Made by a program: the position numbers and the translations under genes. 64,000 nucleotides of DNA, taken from NCBI GenBank assembly GCA_016721245.1, contig JADKIQ010000006.1:1-64000 (forward strand). Direction: 5' to 3'. The notes under the pieces were generated by a model, which had not been told where the DNA came from, ran no database searches, and saw only the letters and a list, made by a program, of their open reading frames with translations. This document shows, in pieces, positions 1 through 9,411 of the stretch. Within the stretch, counting starts at the first letter, position 1; every line of letters begins with the position of its first letter. Origin of the DNA: Sphingobacteriales bacterium (GTDB lineage Bacteria > Bacteroidota > Bacteroidia > Chitinophagales > JADIYW01).

Positions 1-92
1 GAGTAGGCCGGTAATAATAATACATCGTCAAATGTAAATCCGTCCTCCCACAAATTTGTGTTGTGAAGAAAAAGAGAAAGTGTTACTGACAA
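1..92 (-). CDS. guaB: IMP dehydrogenase, N-terminal fragment (partial, runs off window)
   Basis: Read leftward, the first bases encode EDGFTFDDVLLLPAYS, the conserved N-terminus of IMP dehydrogenase (IMP to XMP, first step of GMP synthesis). The rest lies beyond the window. An open frame extends up to a TTG near base 92. Deleting one G from the GGG near base 50 would instead give the more typical KFVEDGFTFDDV start. No ATG fits either frame cleanly, so the start is unresolved. Identification rests on this short motif only. Confidence 0.6.
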   Translation of the reverse strand, partial: MSVTLSLFLHNTNLWEDGFTFDDVLLLPAY

Positions 93-495
93 ACCCAAGA
101 ATATTTTAAGAAATAAAAATATTGTAGGTTCTATCTCATAAAATTATAAAAAATAAAGAGATAGATAAAAGATAGAAAGGGAATAAGTTGGCAGATTAGG
201 AGTAACCTTTTATACGATTTAGGAGCGTGGATAATTCGCTCAGCTGCGAATTTGGCGAAGAGGCAGGAGCAGACGAAGAAGCAAATCTGTTGAAGAAATT
301 TAACAGATTGCTAATGCAACTACCATCCAATAATAATCTTAAGTTGTACAAATGCATTGCAATGACGTAAAACTTGTTAGGTACATTTTCCTTTTGCCTC
401 AGAAAGTTTTTTGTAGTTCATCCTATATCGCTATCATTAGAAAGCTGTACAATAGTTTTATCATTGAGATATGGGTTCGATCCATAAATTCGAGT
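93..495. other. Intergenic region, no gene recognised
   Basis: About 400 AT-rich bases without a supportable coding frame on either strand. The only structure I see is the degenerate palindromic repeat listed separately within it. A short GGTTCGATCC word near base 475 resembles a tRNA T-loop, but no acceptor stem or anticodon arm accompanies it. Confidence 0.5.
274..367. repeat. Degenerate copy of a dispersed palindromic repeat
   Basis: The segment CGAAGAAGCAAATCTGTTG, followed by TTTAACAGATTGCT and, further on, by GCATTGCAATGACG, matches in order the arms of the intact palindrome at 41489-41553 (core GAAGCAATCT and outer arm GCAATGACG). An insertion of about 40 bases separates the inner and outer right arms. 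It looks like an old, interrupted copy. Confidence 0.5.
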
Positions 496-935
496 CTAAT
501 TATTCTGAGTATTTAAAATCAGGTAAATAGCATCATCTGAAATCCAGATTTTGTAGTGAATCTGATTTCGGAAATTACCGCCTGGCGTGGTTTTGCCTTT
601 TCAGAATGGTTTTCATGTATTGCACGGTGGTAATCAAACCCTCAATTTCTTCCGCACGATATAATTATTAATGTCTTTAATTCTTCCGCCAGCACTTTGT
701 GTACTACACGCAATCCGGACTCTGATACTGAATTTTTCCAGATTGGTCTACCTTACGGCATCCATTCGACAAGAAGGAATATATACTGCTGAAAAAACTT
801 CCTGTTTGTATAAAGCCTTTGTAAATACTCGTCTTCAATTTTGTTTCTGTAAGTCGATTTTCTGCAAAAGCAATAAATACGAACAGCAACAGATAAAGTA
901 ATACAATGACATTTTTCGTGAATGTTATTTAAATA
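496..935 (-). pseudogene. Indel-broken gene of unknown function, possibly secreted
   Basis: I do not recognise the product. Coding-like text continues on the minus strand across three frames: a hydrophobic start (LLYLLLFVFIAFAENRLTET), then a charged stretch (KIEDEYLQRLYTNRKFFQQY), then EEIEGLITTVQYMKTIL, and finally a C-terminus reading GGNFRNQIHYKIWISDDAIY before a stop at base 496. Joining them needs several 1-base frame changes. The hydrophobic start suggests a signal peptide or membrane anchor. The same kind of damage is seen in both flanking genes, so consensus error at a poorly covered region is as likely as true decay. No ATG is seen in frame, so the upper boundary is approximate. Confidence 0.35.
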
Positions 936-968
936 AAGATAATAATTTACTACTCACCAATTACTCAA

Positions 969-2187
969 TTACGACAGATGCGATAAATATTCTTTCTCTA
1001 CCGACATCGCTGCTTTTTTGCAGGAAGATAAGCGGCAATCAGGCTTATGATAATAACAACCAATGCCACCATCGCGAAATCAAACAGCTGCATTTTTACA
1101 GGATAATACTGCACCAGAAAAGAAGAGCCGGCATCGGTACCAGACCCACTTTTTGTTGTAAAATACATAAAATAAAAGCGAGCAGCATGCCGATAAAGGC
1201 ACCAACGCAGGACATTAAAATACCTTCCAGTAAAAATATTTTGATGATATTATTTTGTGAATACCGAGCGCCGTGAGCGTCGCAATGTCTTTTTCTTTTC
1301 CAGCACCAGCATCGATAAAGCACCGATAATATTAAAGGATGCAATAATCATGAGTACCAGAATGGCAAACGTAATCCATTTTTCGCTTTTCAGGATTTTA
1401 TACAAAACTTCGTTTTGCTCGTAGCGGCTTTTATGCTAAATGATTTTCCCAGTGTTTGCTGCAATTGCTGAATGGCAATGTCTGTTTGTGTTTATCTTTC
1501 AGTCGTATTTCAATTTGCGAGGCTTTTCGTAATTATCGGTGAGCTGCTGAAAAAATCCAGCGGAACAAAGGTGTATTTTGAGTCAAACTCATCGGAAACG
1601 GCAAAGGCACCTGCCGGAGTTACATAGCTTTTTATTAAACGCATTTTCCATGGAGGCAAAAGAACGGATGTTTTTTTCGGCATGTATATCGTCACCGGAT
1701 TAAATGCCTGACAGCGTTCATGCCTAATTTTGTGCCACGCCCACACCCACGATACAAAAATTGATGCTGTCTTTTGCAGGATTTTTTGCCGTCAACCATA
1801 AACGTATCAAATTTTTTAACTACGTTAAAATAGTTTTTGTCGACACCCTTTACGGTACAGATATGCTGACGGTCGGAGTATTCCAGTAAGGCATTTTCTT
1901 CGAGTACAAAACTGTAGGCGTCAATGTAATTAATGGAACTTAATTTTTGCCGTAAATCAGTGGAGGTTTCAAATGTTTTACCTTCAACCGCTGTGATGGC
2001 AATGTCCGGATAAAAACGGCATACAATGATTTTACCAAACCTCGAGTCCGTTAAAACGGAAAGCACCAGAATCAGAGCCATAGTACCAAACAACATAGCC
2101 GTGCCACTTACCAACGAAATGATATTGATCGCATTGGTGGATTTTACTGAATAAGTAACGCTTGGCTATGTTGAGTTCGAGGTTCAA
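969..2187 (-). pseudogene. FtsX/LolC-LolE-type ABC permease, disrupted by several frameshifts
   Basis: The conserved pieces of a Bacteroidota MacB/LolE-like permease occur in order but in different frames: the N-terminus NLELNIAKRYLFSK, then the first membrane segment (SGTAMLFGTMALILVLSVL), a periplasmic domain, the C-terminal membrane segments (ILMSCVGAFIGMLLAFILC and QLFDFAMVALVVIIISLIAA) and a terminal AAMSVEKEYLSHLS before TAA. The total span equals about 406 codons, the usual family length. Breaks fall at short homopolymers; for example one A is missing before the terminal segment. Such transporters move lipoproteins or other envelope cargo, with a separate ATPase not seen here. Because codons on both sides of each break are intact, I favour consensus indels over a dead gene. 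The start is probably the TTG at base 2187 or a damaged ATG. Confidence 0.75.
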
Positions 2188-2205
2188 TATTCAAAGTTTA
2201 AAAAA

Positions 2206-2232
2206 TTAGCTGATTAGCTAATTAGCTAATTT
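2206..2232. repeat. Low-complexity palindromic TTAGCTAAT repeat
   Basis: Tandem TTAGCTGA-TTAGCTAA-TTAGCTAA units lie between the permease and rbfA and run into the last codons of rbfA, so that the KLAN-stop end of RbfA is written by the repeat. Similar phrase-like spacer repeats occur at other gene ends in this window. Confidence 0.6.
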
Positions 2233-2616
2233 GTCATTATCTCCTCTTAGTTTCTCCAACTCCGCATCTTTCTTTTTGATTTCGCTGAAAATACGCTCCA
2301 GGTTCTGTACATCTTCCAAAGTATCATCTTTGAAGAATTCCAGTTGAGGAATGGAACGAACCTTGTTTCGTATCTTTTTTCCCAGAAAACCGCGGATTAA
2401 TTTATTGTGTTTATCCAGATTATCTAAAATGGTATCCGGTTTCGGATGGTTGTAAATGCTCACATATATTCTCGCAGTAAACAAATCCGGCGTGATACGC
2501 ACCCCCGAAATGGTAATTAGCGAGCCTTCTAAAATGGTATTCAGGTCTTTCTGCACAATTTCGCTCATCGCCACTTGTATCGTTTTTGCCACTTGTCTTT
2601 GTCTGATAGATTCCAT
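2218..2616 (-). CDS. rbfA: Ribosome-binding factor A
   Basis: This 132-residue protein matches RbfA, a KH-domain-like factor that binds free 30S subunits and helps mature the 5' end of 16S rRNA. Family features include the N-terminal RQRQVAKTIQVAMSEIVQ helix, the strand pair around ITISGVRITPDLFTARIYVS, and the IPQLEFFKDDTLEDVQNLERI motif near residues 90-110. Length is normal. The last residues come from the TTAGCTAAT repeat, so the native tail may be slightly altered. It lies divergently to the ABC transporter gene, 33 bases apart, and upstream of the LolE-type permease, with which it may be co-transcribed. Confidence 0.93.
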   Translation of the reverse strand: MESIRQRQVAKTIQVAMSEIVQKDLNTILEGSLITISGVRITPDLFTARIYVSIYNHPKPDTILDNLDKHNKLIRGFLGKKIRNKVRSIPQLEFFKDDTLEDVQNLERIFSEIKKKDAELEKLRGDNDKLAN

Positions 2617-2649
2617 AAAACAAAAAGTAAATAATATCTTTACACTTCA

Positions 2650-4493
2650 ATGCAAGATTTACGCAGTTTATTAAAATATTGCCGTCCGTACATTCCGAAT
2701 GTAATCCTGAACATCGTTTTCAACCTGTTTTCGACGATTTTTTCTATTTTTTCCTTTTTAATGCTGATTCCCTTCCTGAACCTGATATTTAATTCGGATA
2801 AGATGGTGGCTACAGAAATAAAGCATGTGCCATTCAGTTTACTGCATCTGAAAGAATTTATCGGCTCCACGTTCAACAGTAGGGTAATTCAGTATATACA
2901 GAGCAGTGAAAGCATAGAAACCGGGAAATCAAAAGCCTTGTTGTTTATTTGTTTGTTTACGGTAGGCGTATTTCTGGTCAAGAATTTCTTCCGCTACTTT
3001 GCCGTACATTTTCTGGCTCCCATGCGAACCGGTATTGCAAGCAATATCCGTCAGCAGTTGTATGATAAGATTTTGAGTTTGCATGTATTGTATTTTTCTG
3101 ATCAACGCAAAGGCGACGTGTTAACACGTTTGACAAACGATGTGCAGGAAGTGGAATACGGCATCCTGCACTTTCTGGAAGTTGCTTTTAAAGAACCTGT
3201 GACTATCATTGCCACTTTGGTTACCATGTTGTTATTAAGTCCGCAGCTGACTTTATTTGTGCTGGTTATTTTGCCGGTCTCCGGATATATCATCGGAAGA
3301 ATCGGGAAAACATTAAAAAACGCCTCTTCAAAATCACAGCAATTACAGGGAATTATCAATTCTATTGTGGATGAAACCATTTCCGGCATCCGAATCATAA
3401 AATCTTTTACAGCGGAAAAGAATCTGTCGGATAAGTTTAAAAATATCAATCAGCAACATAATAAAATCGGTACCGGTATGATTCGCAAACGCGATTTGTC
3501 GACGCCATTATCTGAATTTCTGGGAATTACGGTAGTTGTCATTGTATTATATGTTGGTGGTAAAATGGTTATACATCATACTTCTCCGTTAGAACCAGAG
3601 CATTTATTGTGTTTATTGTAATTTTTTCACAAATGATTCAACCGGCAAAGGCTTTTTCCAATGCCTTCTATTTTATACAAAAAGGAATGGCGTCTCTGAG
3701 AAGGATTGAAGAAGTTTTGATGGAAGAAAACAAGATTAATGATGTATCTGATGCCATTGCGATTTCAGGTTTTGCCGATAAGATAGAATTGCGAAATGTT
3801 TCTTTTGCCTATGAAGATGCAACTGTGCTGAAAAATATTAATCTGGAGATTCCGAAAGGGAAAAAGATAGCAATTGTGGGTGGTTCCGGCTCCGGAAAGT
3901 CCACCTTTATTCAGCTTTTGATGCGCTTTTTTGATGTTACGGATGGTGAAATTCTGCTTGATGGGAAGAATATTAAAACCATTCATCAGCAGGACTTGCG
4001 AAGTTTAATTGCCCTGGTGGCGCAGCAAACTGTGTTGTTCAATGATTCCGTGGCGAGTAATATTTCATTCGGAAAAGATGATAATCCGCAGGCAGTTCAG
4101 CAGGCTGCCGTATTAGCACATGCGGATGAATTCATTCTGAAAATGCCGCTGCAATACGAAACTAATATTGGTGATAACGGAGTAAAACTAAGCGGCGGAG
4201 AGCAACAGCGTTTATCTATTGCCCGTGCCATCTATAAAAATGCTCCGATTCTGATTCTGGATGAAGCCACTTCTCACTTGGATAGTAATTCGGAAAAACT
4301 GGTACAGGATGCCTTGCAGAATTTATTGAAAGATAAAACGGCCATTATCATTGCGCACAGGTTATCTACCGTGCAGTTTGCAGATGAGATTGTTGTACTT
4401 AGAGAAGGCAGTATTATTGAAAAAGGTTCGCATAAGCAATTGATGCAACTGAACGGAGAGTATAAGAAATTGGTGGACTTACAACAACTATAG
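2650..4493 (+). CDS. ABC exporter (MsbA/lipid-exporter type), one frameshift
   Basis: Two overlapping frames together make one half-size exporter of about 614 residues. The first part (about 315 residues) is the six-helix transmembrane domain. The second holds the end of that domain (VFIVIFSQMIQPAKAFSNAF) and the ATPase: Walker A GGSGSGKST, signature LSGGEQQR, Walker B ILILDEATS and H-loop IIAHRLST. The break is near base 3600. Restoring one G (GAG-GCA-TTT-ATT) gives a continuous EAFIVFIVIFSQ reading. All nucleotide-binding motifs are intact. The likely role is export of lipid A-core or another lipid, or of a drug, at the inner membrane; substrate cannot be read from sequence. The single missing base in a short G run makes a consensus error likely. 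Confidence 0.85.
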
Positions 4494-4656
4494 TTATAAG
4501 GAGTAAGTAATAAGTAAAAAGTGGGTAATGCAACATGAAGGTTGTTGAATTGGTCACTGGCATGTTTTAACAATCATCCAAATCCGTTAATCCATTAATC
4601 TGTTAAATCAGGATTCAGACCATAAATCCGTAATTCTGATAACTTAGGAACAGCCT

Positions 4657-4690
4657 AAAAAATGACCAGTCCGACCCAAAGGATCGGACT
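4657..4690 (-). terminator. Probable terminator of the yceI-like gene
   Basis: Downstream of the leftward yceI-like gene is the inverted repeat AGTCCGA / TCGGACT with a 9-base loop. On the transcript it is followed, after 5 bases, by six U residues. The gap between stem and U-run makes it weaker than a textbook intrinsic terminator. Confidence 0.5.
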
Positions 4691-4754
4691 AGCCACAAAA
4701 ACCATAAAACTATGAAAAACCCAATTGCCTCTCGGCAATCAATAGAGTTCGAAA

Positions 4755-5375
4755 TTAATTAGCAAGATTCACACTCAATTCAATCTCATTCTTGATGGCT
4801 TTGTCACCTAATCCTTCGAAGAAGTTAGATGAACCATACTTAATGTCCCACAATGTTCTGTCTATTGTGATCGTTGCTTTTCCTTCAATATTATTTCCTG
4901 TCACTTTAAAGGTTGCAGGAAACGTTATACTCTTTGTTATACCCTTGATGGTTAAATCAGCGGTAAGGTTGTATGAATACGCTTTTTTAGTCAATTTTAA
5001 CACTTTCGTAATCTTTACGTTAGCGTTTGGAAAATCTGCAACGTTAAAGAAATCGACACTGTTTAAATGACCAACAAGTTTTTTGTTGTAATCCGCATCA
5101 GTCAGGTCATCGCAGGTAATAGATTTCATATCAATTGCAAAATTTCCTCCTGTTAAAACACCATTTTTGGCGTTAATAGTTCCCGATTGAATTTTAACTT
5201 TACCATTGTGCTGACCTAATACTTTTTTGCCAACCCAGTTTATAGAACTCTTTTCTGTATTAACAGCAATTGCTTTAACTGCTGATGATGAACTTCCTTT
5301 AGCTAATACAGAAGCACTAGAGAAAGTTATTAAAGCCAAAATGACCGTTGTTACAAGTAGAAACCTAATTTTCAT
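4755..5375 (-). CDS. YceI-family periplasmic protein
   Basis: This 206-residue protein starts with a clear signal peptide (basic MKIRF, hydrophobic core to about residue 22, cleavage near ASVLA-KG). The remainder is a YceI-like lipocalin-type beta barrel: SSINWVGKKVLGQHNGKVKI at the start, a middle segment DADYNKKLVGHLNSVDFF, LTADLTIKGITKSITFP, and a C-terminal NEIELSVNLAN. Family members bind polyisoprenoid or other amphipathic ligands in the periplasm; the ligand here is unknown. It stands alone between convergent and divergent neighbours, with its own probable terminator. Confidence 0.88.
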   Translation of the reverse strand: MKIRFLLVTTVILALITFSSASVLAKGSSSSAVKAIAVNTEKSSINWVGKKVLGQHNGKVKIQSGTINAKNGVLTGGNFAIDMKSITCDDLTDADYNKKLVGHLNSVDFFNVADFPNANVKITKVLKLTKKAYSYNLTADLTIKGITKSITFPATFKVTGNNIEGKATITIDRTLWDIKYGSSNFFEGLGDKAIKNEIELSVNLAN

Positions 5376-5529
5376 ATAAACTAATTTATACTTGTATATA
5401 CAAATATCGAACCAATTTGTTTAATTACAACGTTAAAATTAATAAAAATGTATGTACGAATATGTTTTTTACAAGTGTTTAGTGCATTAATTGATGCAAA
5501 TCAATACCTTGTCATCGAAAAATAAATAA

Positions 5530-6345
5530 ATGAGAAACTTTAAAGACAAAATTGCAGTAATAACTGGCGCCGGTTCCGGTATTGGTCAGGCATTAGCTAT
5601 TGAACTGGCAAAGAAAGGCGCCACCTTAATTCTTTCTGATAAAAATGCAGAAGGATTAGAGAATACACAGAAAAAAGTGCAAACGGTTGGTGCTGCTTGT
5701 TTTACATATACAGTAGATGTATCCAATGAAAGTGCAATAGAAGATTTTACCCAAAAAGTATTAAAAGAACATCGTCATATTGATTTGCTCTTTAATAACG
5801 CCGGATTTGCATTGGGTAAAATTTCCCTGAAAAAAGTAAAGATGGAAGACTTCCATAAAATTATGGACGTAAATGTTTGGGGCGTTATTAACCATACAAA
5901 ACAATTTTTAGATACCTTGCTTTCACGTCCGGATGCAGTTGTTGTAAATATATCAAGCTTGTTTGGTTTGGTAGGTGTGGCAGATCAGGTGCCGTATTGC
6001 ACCACCAAATTTGCCGTTCGGGGATTTACGGAAGCCTTGCGTATGGAACTAATCGATACGAATGTGCAGGTATATTGTGTACATCCGGGAGGTATCAATA
6101 CCAATATTTATAAAAATGCAGTGCATTATGAATCCAATCCGACATTAGATAAGAAATTTCAGAAAGCTCTGGAGCGCACATCTCCGGAAGAAGCGGCTAA
6201 GACAATTCTTAAACACATTGAGCGCAAGAGCGAACGAATCTTAATCGGCATTGATGCGGAAATGGGTGACAGGCTGGCGAGAACCCTGCCGGTGGGTTAT
6301 ACCAAGGTTGTCAAAAGAATTTACGATTACACCACCAAAAGCTAA
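5530..6345 (+). CDS. Short-chain dehydrogenase/reductase (SDR)
   Basis: This is a classical SDR of 271 residues. It has the dinucleotide-binding TGAGSGIG (residues 12-19), NNAG at 89-92, a serine in NISS near 142 and the catalytic Y156-x3-K160 (YCTTK). A Rossmann fold and NAD(P)-dependent oxidation or reduction of a hydroxyl or carbonyl group follow from the family. The sequence after the active site (VHPGGINTNIY) is typical. The substrate cannot be inferred. The gene converges with the PF10136 membrane-protein gene, with 4 bases between stops. Confidence 0.9.
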   Translation: MRNFKDKIAVITGAGSGIGQALAIELAKKGATLILSDKNAEGLENTQKKVQTVGAACFTYTVDVSNESAIEDFTQKVLKEHRHIDLLFNNAGFALGKISLKKVKMEDFHKIMDVNVWGVINHTKQFLDTLLSRPDAVVVNISSLFGLVGVADQVPYCTTKFAVRGFTEALRMELIDTNVQVYCVHPGGINTNIYKNAVHYESNPTLDKKFQKALERTSPEEAAKTILKHIERKSERILIGIDAEMGDRLARTLPVGYTKVVKRIYDYTTKS

Positions 6346-6349
6346 CAAC

Positions 6350-8323
6350 TTACAAAGTTTTTTCCGGGAATACATCCTCTTCAGTTCTTTCTGAAGCAGG
6401 AGGGTAGAAGAAATCTAGTGGATGTTTTTTAAAATAAATAAACATCAGTTTTGGTAATTGTATCAATTGGGCGGAATCTATATTCCTTGATTTCAGCGCT
6501 ACATAAAATGCCAGCCCGAAACTGACGATTATATTAAAAAATCCGATGCTCACGATACCCAGAAAAATCCAGCACAGGGTACTGAAATCTATATGAAAGA
6601 AAGTGCTTTGCAAACTAACCGCCAACAAACCCATCGAAAAGGTAACATGCCGTATGTCAAACGGTAACCCGAATGTTTTACCAATGAATGCGGCCGTTCC
6701 CAGAAAAATTCCAATCATAATATTGCCCATAATGGCACCTAAATTATGATTCAGGTAATTTGCCAGTTTTTGTAATCGTTTTGTACTTAATACCGATTTT
6801 AAGAACGGATGCTCGCGGATACGCTCCGGAATTTTGCTGTATACAACTTCATTGTCAAAATAGCCGGTGACGATGCCAGAAAGGAATAAATACATACCGG
6901 CAATGCCACCATAAAACCAGCATAAAGAATACATGGGATTGATGTCATCGAGATAATGGATGGCATGTTCTTCATTGGTAATATTAGCTCCGAACACAAA
7001 ACTAAACGCATAGGCAATTATCAATGCTACCGGAAAAACAGCCAGCAAATTTCCCATCACGGCGATAAACTGGCTTCTGCTGACTTTTGCCATCAGCAGG
7101 GCTTCACTCTGTAAACTTGTATTGCTTTTTCTGTTGTCTAATGAACTGGCTAAAGCAGAAGCGGTCATGGCAGGTTGTTTGGTAGCAACGGTGAATCCCA
7201 GCAAATGTATGGCAACAAAACCCAACCCGTAAACCAAACTGTAACACACCGCCATCCAGAAATCTGTAAGCGGTAATTTTGAAACAAAAATTTTTATCAC
7301 CACTAAAAATGCAATGACAACCCCACCGCCGAAAGCCGATTTGAAAAAGTCGAAATATTCTTTTTTGTCGTTGGTGATGTAATGTTCCCCGATATTGCCT
7401 TTGTGTTCTGCAATCTGGTAAGCGAGGTAACCAACATTTTTTGAAAGCAAATGGCTGATGTTGTTGCGGTGGTTTTCATTATAAATAATTTCTTTAAAAA
7501 ACTCAATGAAACGGTTGGTGTCAAATTCTTTTTCATCTACAATGTCCACGAGAATTTTCAGACGGTTTATTTTATTTTCAATTCTGTTCAGTAAATAAGA
7601 TTGCTTCAGACTGGTTCCGTAAGTCAATGTGTTCTTGCGGATACTGGAAATGTTTTCAAGGCATTGATTCAGCATCACCAGTAGATGACTTAGTGTGTGC
7701 GGTTCGTAATCTTCCGAAAGTTCACGTTCTTTCAGATTGTCAATAAACACGGCAATTTCCTTGTTCTGTTCTATAAACGGAGAAATGATTTCGTCATTTA
7801 CCATAAAGCGGGAGCTCAGTTCTTCATCCAGTCCTAAGGCTGCTATCTGGTACGACAGAATCGTAAACATACTGAGTAGCACATTTCTGAAATTTTCCTG
7901 AATAAACGTATTGTCGATACCTGAAAGCTTGAATAATTCCAGCCAGGTTTCATTGGGAATGGCCGTTACCCATTCAAAATCCTTCTTTTGGTAAAAGAAC
8001 TGCGTGATTTTGTAATTAATCGAGTCTTTATCTTCCAGCGGCGGAAGAATTTTATGTTTGATGTCTTTAAATAACTGCTGAAATAAATTATCGCTGCTGA
8101 ATACGCCAACCGTGTCGGAGAAAAGTTCACGAATGTTAGAACTTATGAGTAATTCTCTGCACTGTGCCTGAAATTCACTTAAAGCCTCCTTATTGTCTGA
8201 GAGATAATTTATCTTTTCACGTAATTTCTTTTCAGCATCTGTTATCGTTTCTGACTTCCGTGGCCGGATTTCATCAATGAAATGACTGAAATAGGCAATA
8301 TTTTTATTTCCGGGTGATTTCAT
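6350..8323 (-). CDS. PF10136-type membrane protein (annotated as site-specific recombinase, Gcr-like)
   Basis: The 657-residue protein has a long soluble helical N-terminal half (about residues 1-320), then hydrophobic segments: GVVIAFLVVIKIF, VCYSLVYGLGFVAIHLLGF, AVMGNLLAVFPVALIIAYAF, YGGIAGMYLFLSGIVTGYF, LGAIMGNIMIGIFLGTAAFI, and two near the C-terminus. Order and motifs (TYGTSLKQSYLLNRIENKIN, SRSQFIAVMGN) fit the family named site-specific recombinase after Neisseria Gcr. That name is doubtful for a polytopic membrane protein, and no recombinase catalytic motif is seen. Function is unknown. Confidence 0.7.
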   Translation of the reverse strand: MKSPGNKNIAYFSHFIDEIRPRKSETITDAEKKLREKINYLSDNKEALSEFQAQCRELLISSNIRELFSDTVGVFSSDNLFQQLFKDIKHKILPPLEDKDSINYKITQFFYQKKDFEWVTAIPNETWLELFKLSGIDNTFIQENFRNVLLSMFTILSYQIAALGLDEELSSRFMVNDEIISPFIEQNKEIAVFIDNLKERELSEDYEPHTLSHLLVMLNQCLENISSIRKNTLTYGTSLKQSYLLNRIENKINRLKILVDIVDEKEFDTNRFIEFFKEIIYNENHRNNISHLLSKNVGYLAYQIAEHKGNIGEHYITNDKKEYFDFFKSAFGGGVVIAFLVVIKIFVSKLPLTDFWMAVCYSLVYGLGFVAIHLLGFTVATKQPAMTASALASSLDNRKSNTSLQSEALLMAKVSRSQFIAVMGNLLAVFPVALIIAYAFSFVFGANITNEEHAIHYLDDINPMYSLCWFYGGIAGMYLFLSGIVTGYFDNEVVYSKIPERIREHPFLKSVLSTKRLQKLANYLNHNLGAIMGNIMIGIFLGTAAFIGKTFGLPFDIRHVTFSMGLLAVSLQSTFFHIDFSTLCWIFLGIVSIGFFNIIVSFGLAFYVALKSRNIDSAQLIQLPKLMFIYFKKHPLDFFYPPASERTEEDVFPEKTL

Positions 8324-8371
8324 ATTCTGTAAATTAATGGAAATTACGTTTATAACAGAATATCCGCCGTA

Positions 8372-8857
8372 TTAATAAGTATTATTAACCTTGATGAAAT
8401 GCAATCCATTTGTTCCCGGGGTAAGTTTTTTCCAGATGATGCTGTCTTTTTCATTTGACAGATGTTCCAGTATAAATAAGGTGTCACCGCTGTTAAATCC
8501 AAGCGGTTTGGCATCCATATGAAAATTATTTAAAAACCGGATGATAATAGTATTTGAAATGTCTTTTGCATCGTAAATAGAACTTTTGAATAGATCTGCA
8601 TTTTTGGTATTGTTGTAAAATTGCATTTCATAGCTGCCATCTACACTGCGTTTGTGCAGTTTTAAGGTGTAAGTGATATCCTTATCCTTTAACTCATATG
8701 TTCCAGTCCAGTCATAATTGTCGTTTAAATTGCCTTTGTCATACCCTTCACTGTCTGTGGAAGATGTATTGTTAACGGATTTGCTTTTGCAGGCAAACAA
8801 AAATAAACAGGCTGCTCCAAAGAACAGCCTGTTTGTATATTTACGTATAAAATTCAT
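8372..8857 (-). CDS. Lipoprotein of unknown function
   Basis: The N-terminus is a type II signal peptide with lipobox LFAC (Cys about residue 23), followed by a low-complexity linker. The rest begins DWTGTYELKDKDITYTLKLH, which recalls the first strand of NlpE-like or META-like lipoproteins, but the NlpE Cys pair is missing. I do not assign a function. Its start codon overlaps the stop of the DUF5684 gene by a single base, so the two are probably translated from one leftward mRNA. Confidence 0.7.
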   Translation of the reverse strand: MNFIRKYTNRLFFGAACLFLFACKSKSVNNTSSTDSEGYDKGNLNDNYDWTGTYELKDKDITYTLKLHKRSVDGSYEMQFYNNTKNADLFKSSIYDAKDISNTIIIRFLNNFHMDAKPLGFNSGDTLFILEHLSNEKDSIIWKKLTPGTNGLHFIKVNNTY

Positions 8858-9270
8858 TATTTGAACTCCTGAATTTCGTTAATCAGAGGATCTGTCTCAT
8901 TGTAAATGTACTTAGCATCTCCAAAGGCCAGAATCGGGTAAAAAATTGGACTTAATAACAATAATCCGATTCCGAATCCGGTGCTTTTGCCAAATGCTTT
9001 AGCGGTGTCCATGCAGTTTATTACAGCTATTACCAAACTTACCAAGGGGATAAAATAAAGTACAATCCACCATCTTGGTCGTTTAATGATATCTAAATAA
9101 ACGATGATATTGTAGATAGGAACGATACATTCCCATCCCTCTTTTCCGGCTTTCTTGTAAATCTTCCAGGAACAAATGATAAAGAAGATCAGAAAAGCAA
9201 AAAAGAATACTAAAAAAATGCCTAATCCGGCAATGATGGCTGCTATTGAGCCTGCGTCTGAATTTTCCAT
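8857..9270 (-). CDS. DUF5684-type small membrane protein
   Basis: This 137-residue integral membrane protein has three or four transmembrane segments (about residues 9-32, 48-60, 67-85, 98-115). Between the first two is the conserved WKIYKKAGKEGWECIVPIYN motif typical of DUF5684. No biochemical role is known for the family. It is the first gene of a two-gene leftward unit with the lipoprotein gene. Confidence 0.75.
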   Translation of the reverse strand: MENSDAGSIAAIIAGLGIFLVFFFAFLIFFIICSWKIYKKAGKEGWECIVPIYNIIVYLDIIKRPRWWIVLYFIPLVSLVIAVINCMDTAKAFGKSTGFGIGLLLLSPIFYPILAFGDAKYIYNETDPLINEIQEFK

Positions 9271-9351
9271 AGATTATAATTTTAACACAATATAATAATT
9301 ACTTGTTATTTAACAAATAGCTGATTAACGATTTTTTTGCTCATAAATCAC

Positions 9352-9359
9352 TATTTTTG
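9352..9359 (+). promoter_or_regulatory. Candidate promoter -7 element for prfA
   Basis: TATTTTTG matches the Bacteroidota consensus TAnnTTTG. It lies about 52 bases before the prfA ATG, in the divergent gap after the DUF5684 gene. A well-spaced -33 TTG is not obvious, so support is moderate. Confidence 0.5.
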
Positions 9360-9411
9360 CAGCCGAATTCCCGAAGGTGTAAATCAAAAGGGTATTTATA
9401 ATTTTTAAGGT

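Noticed and set aside
470..500. T-loop-like GGTTCGATCC suggesting a tRNA
   Set aside because: No matching acceptor stem, D-arm or anticodon arm could be found around it.
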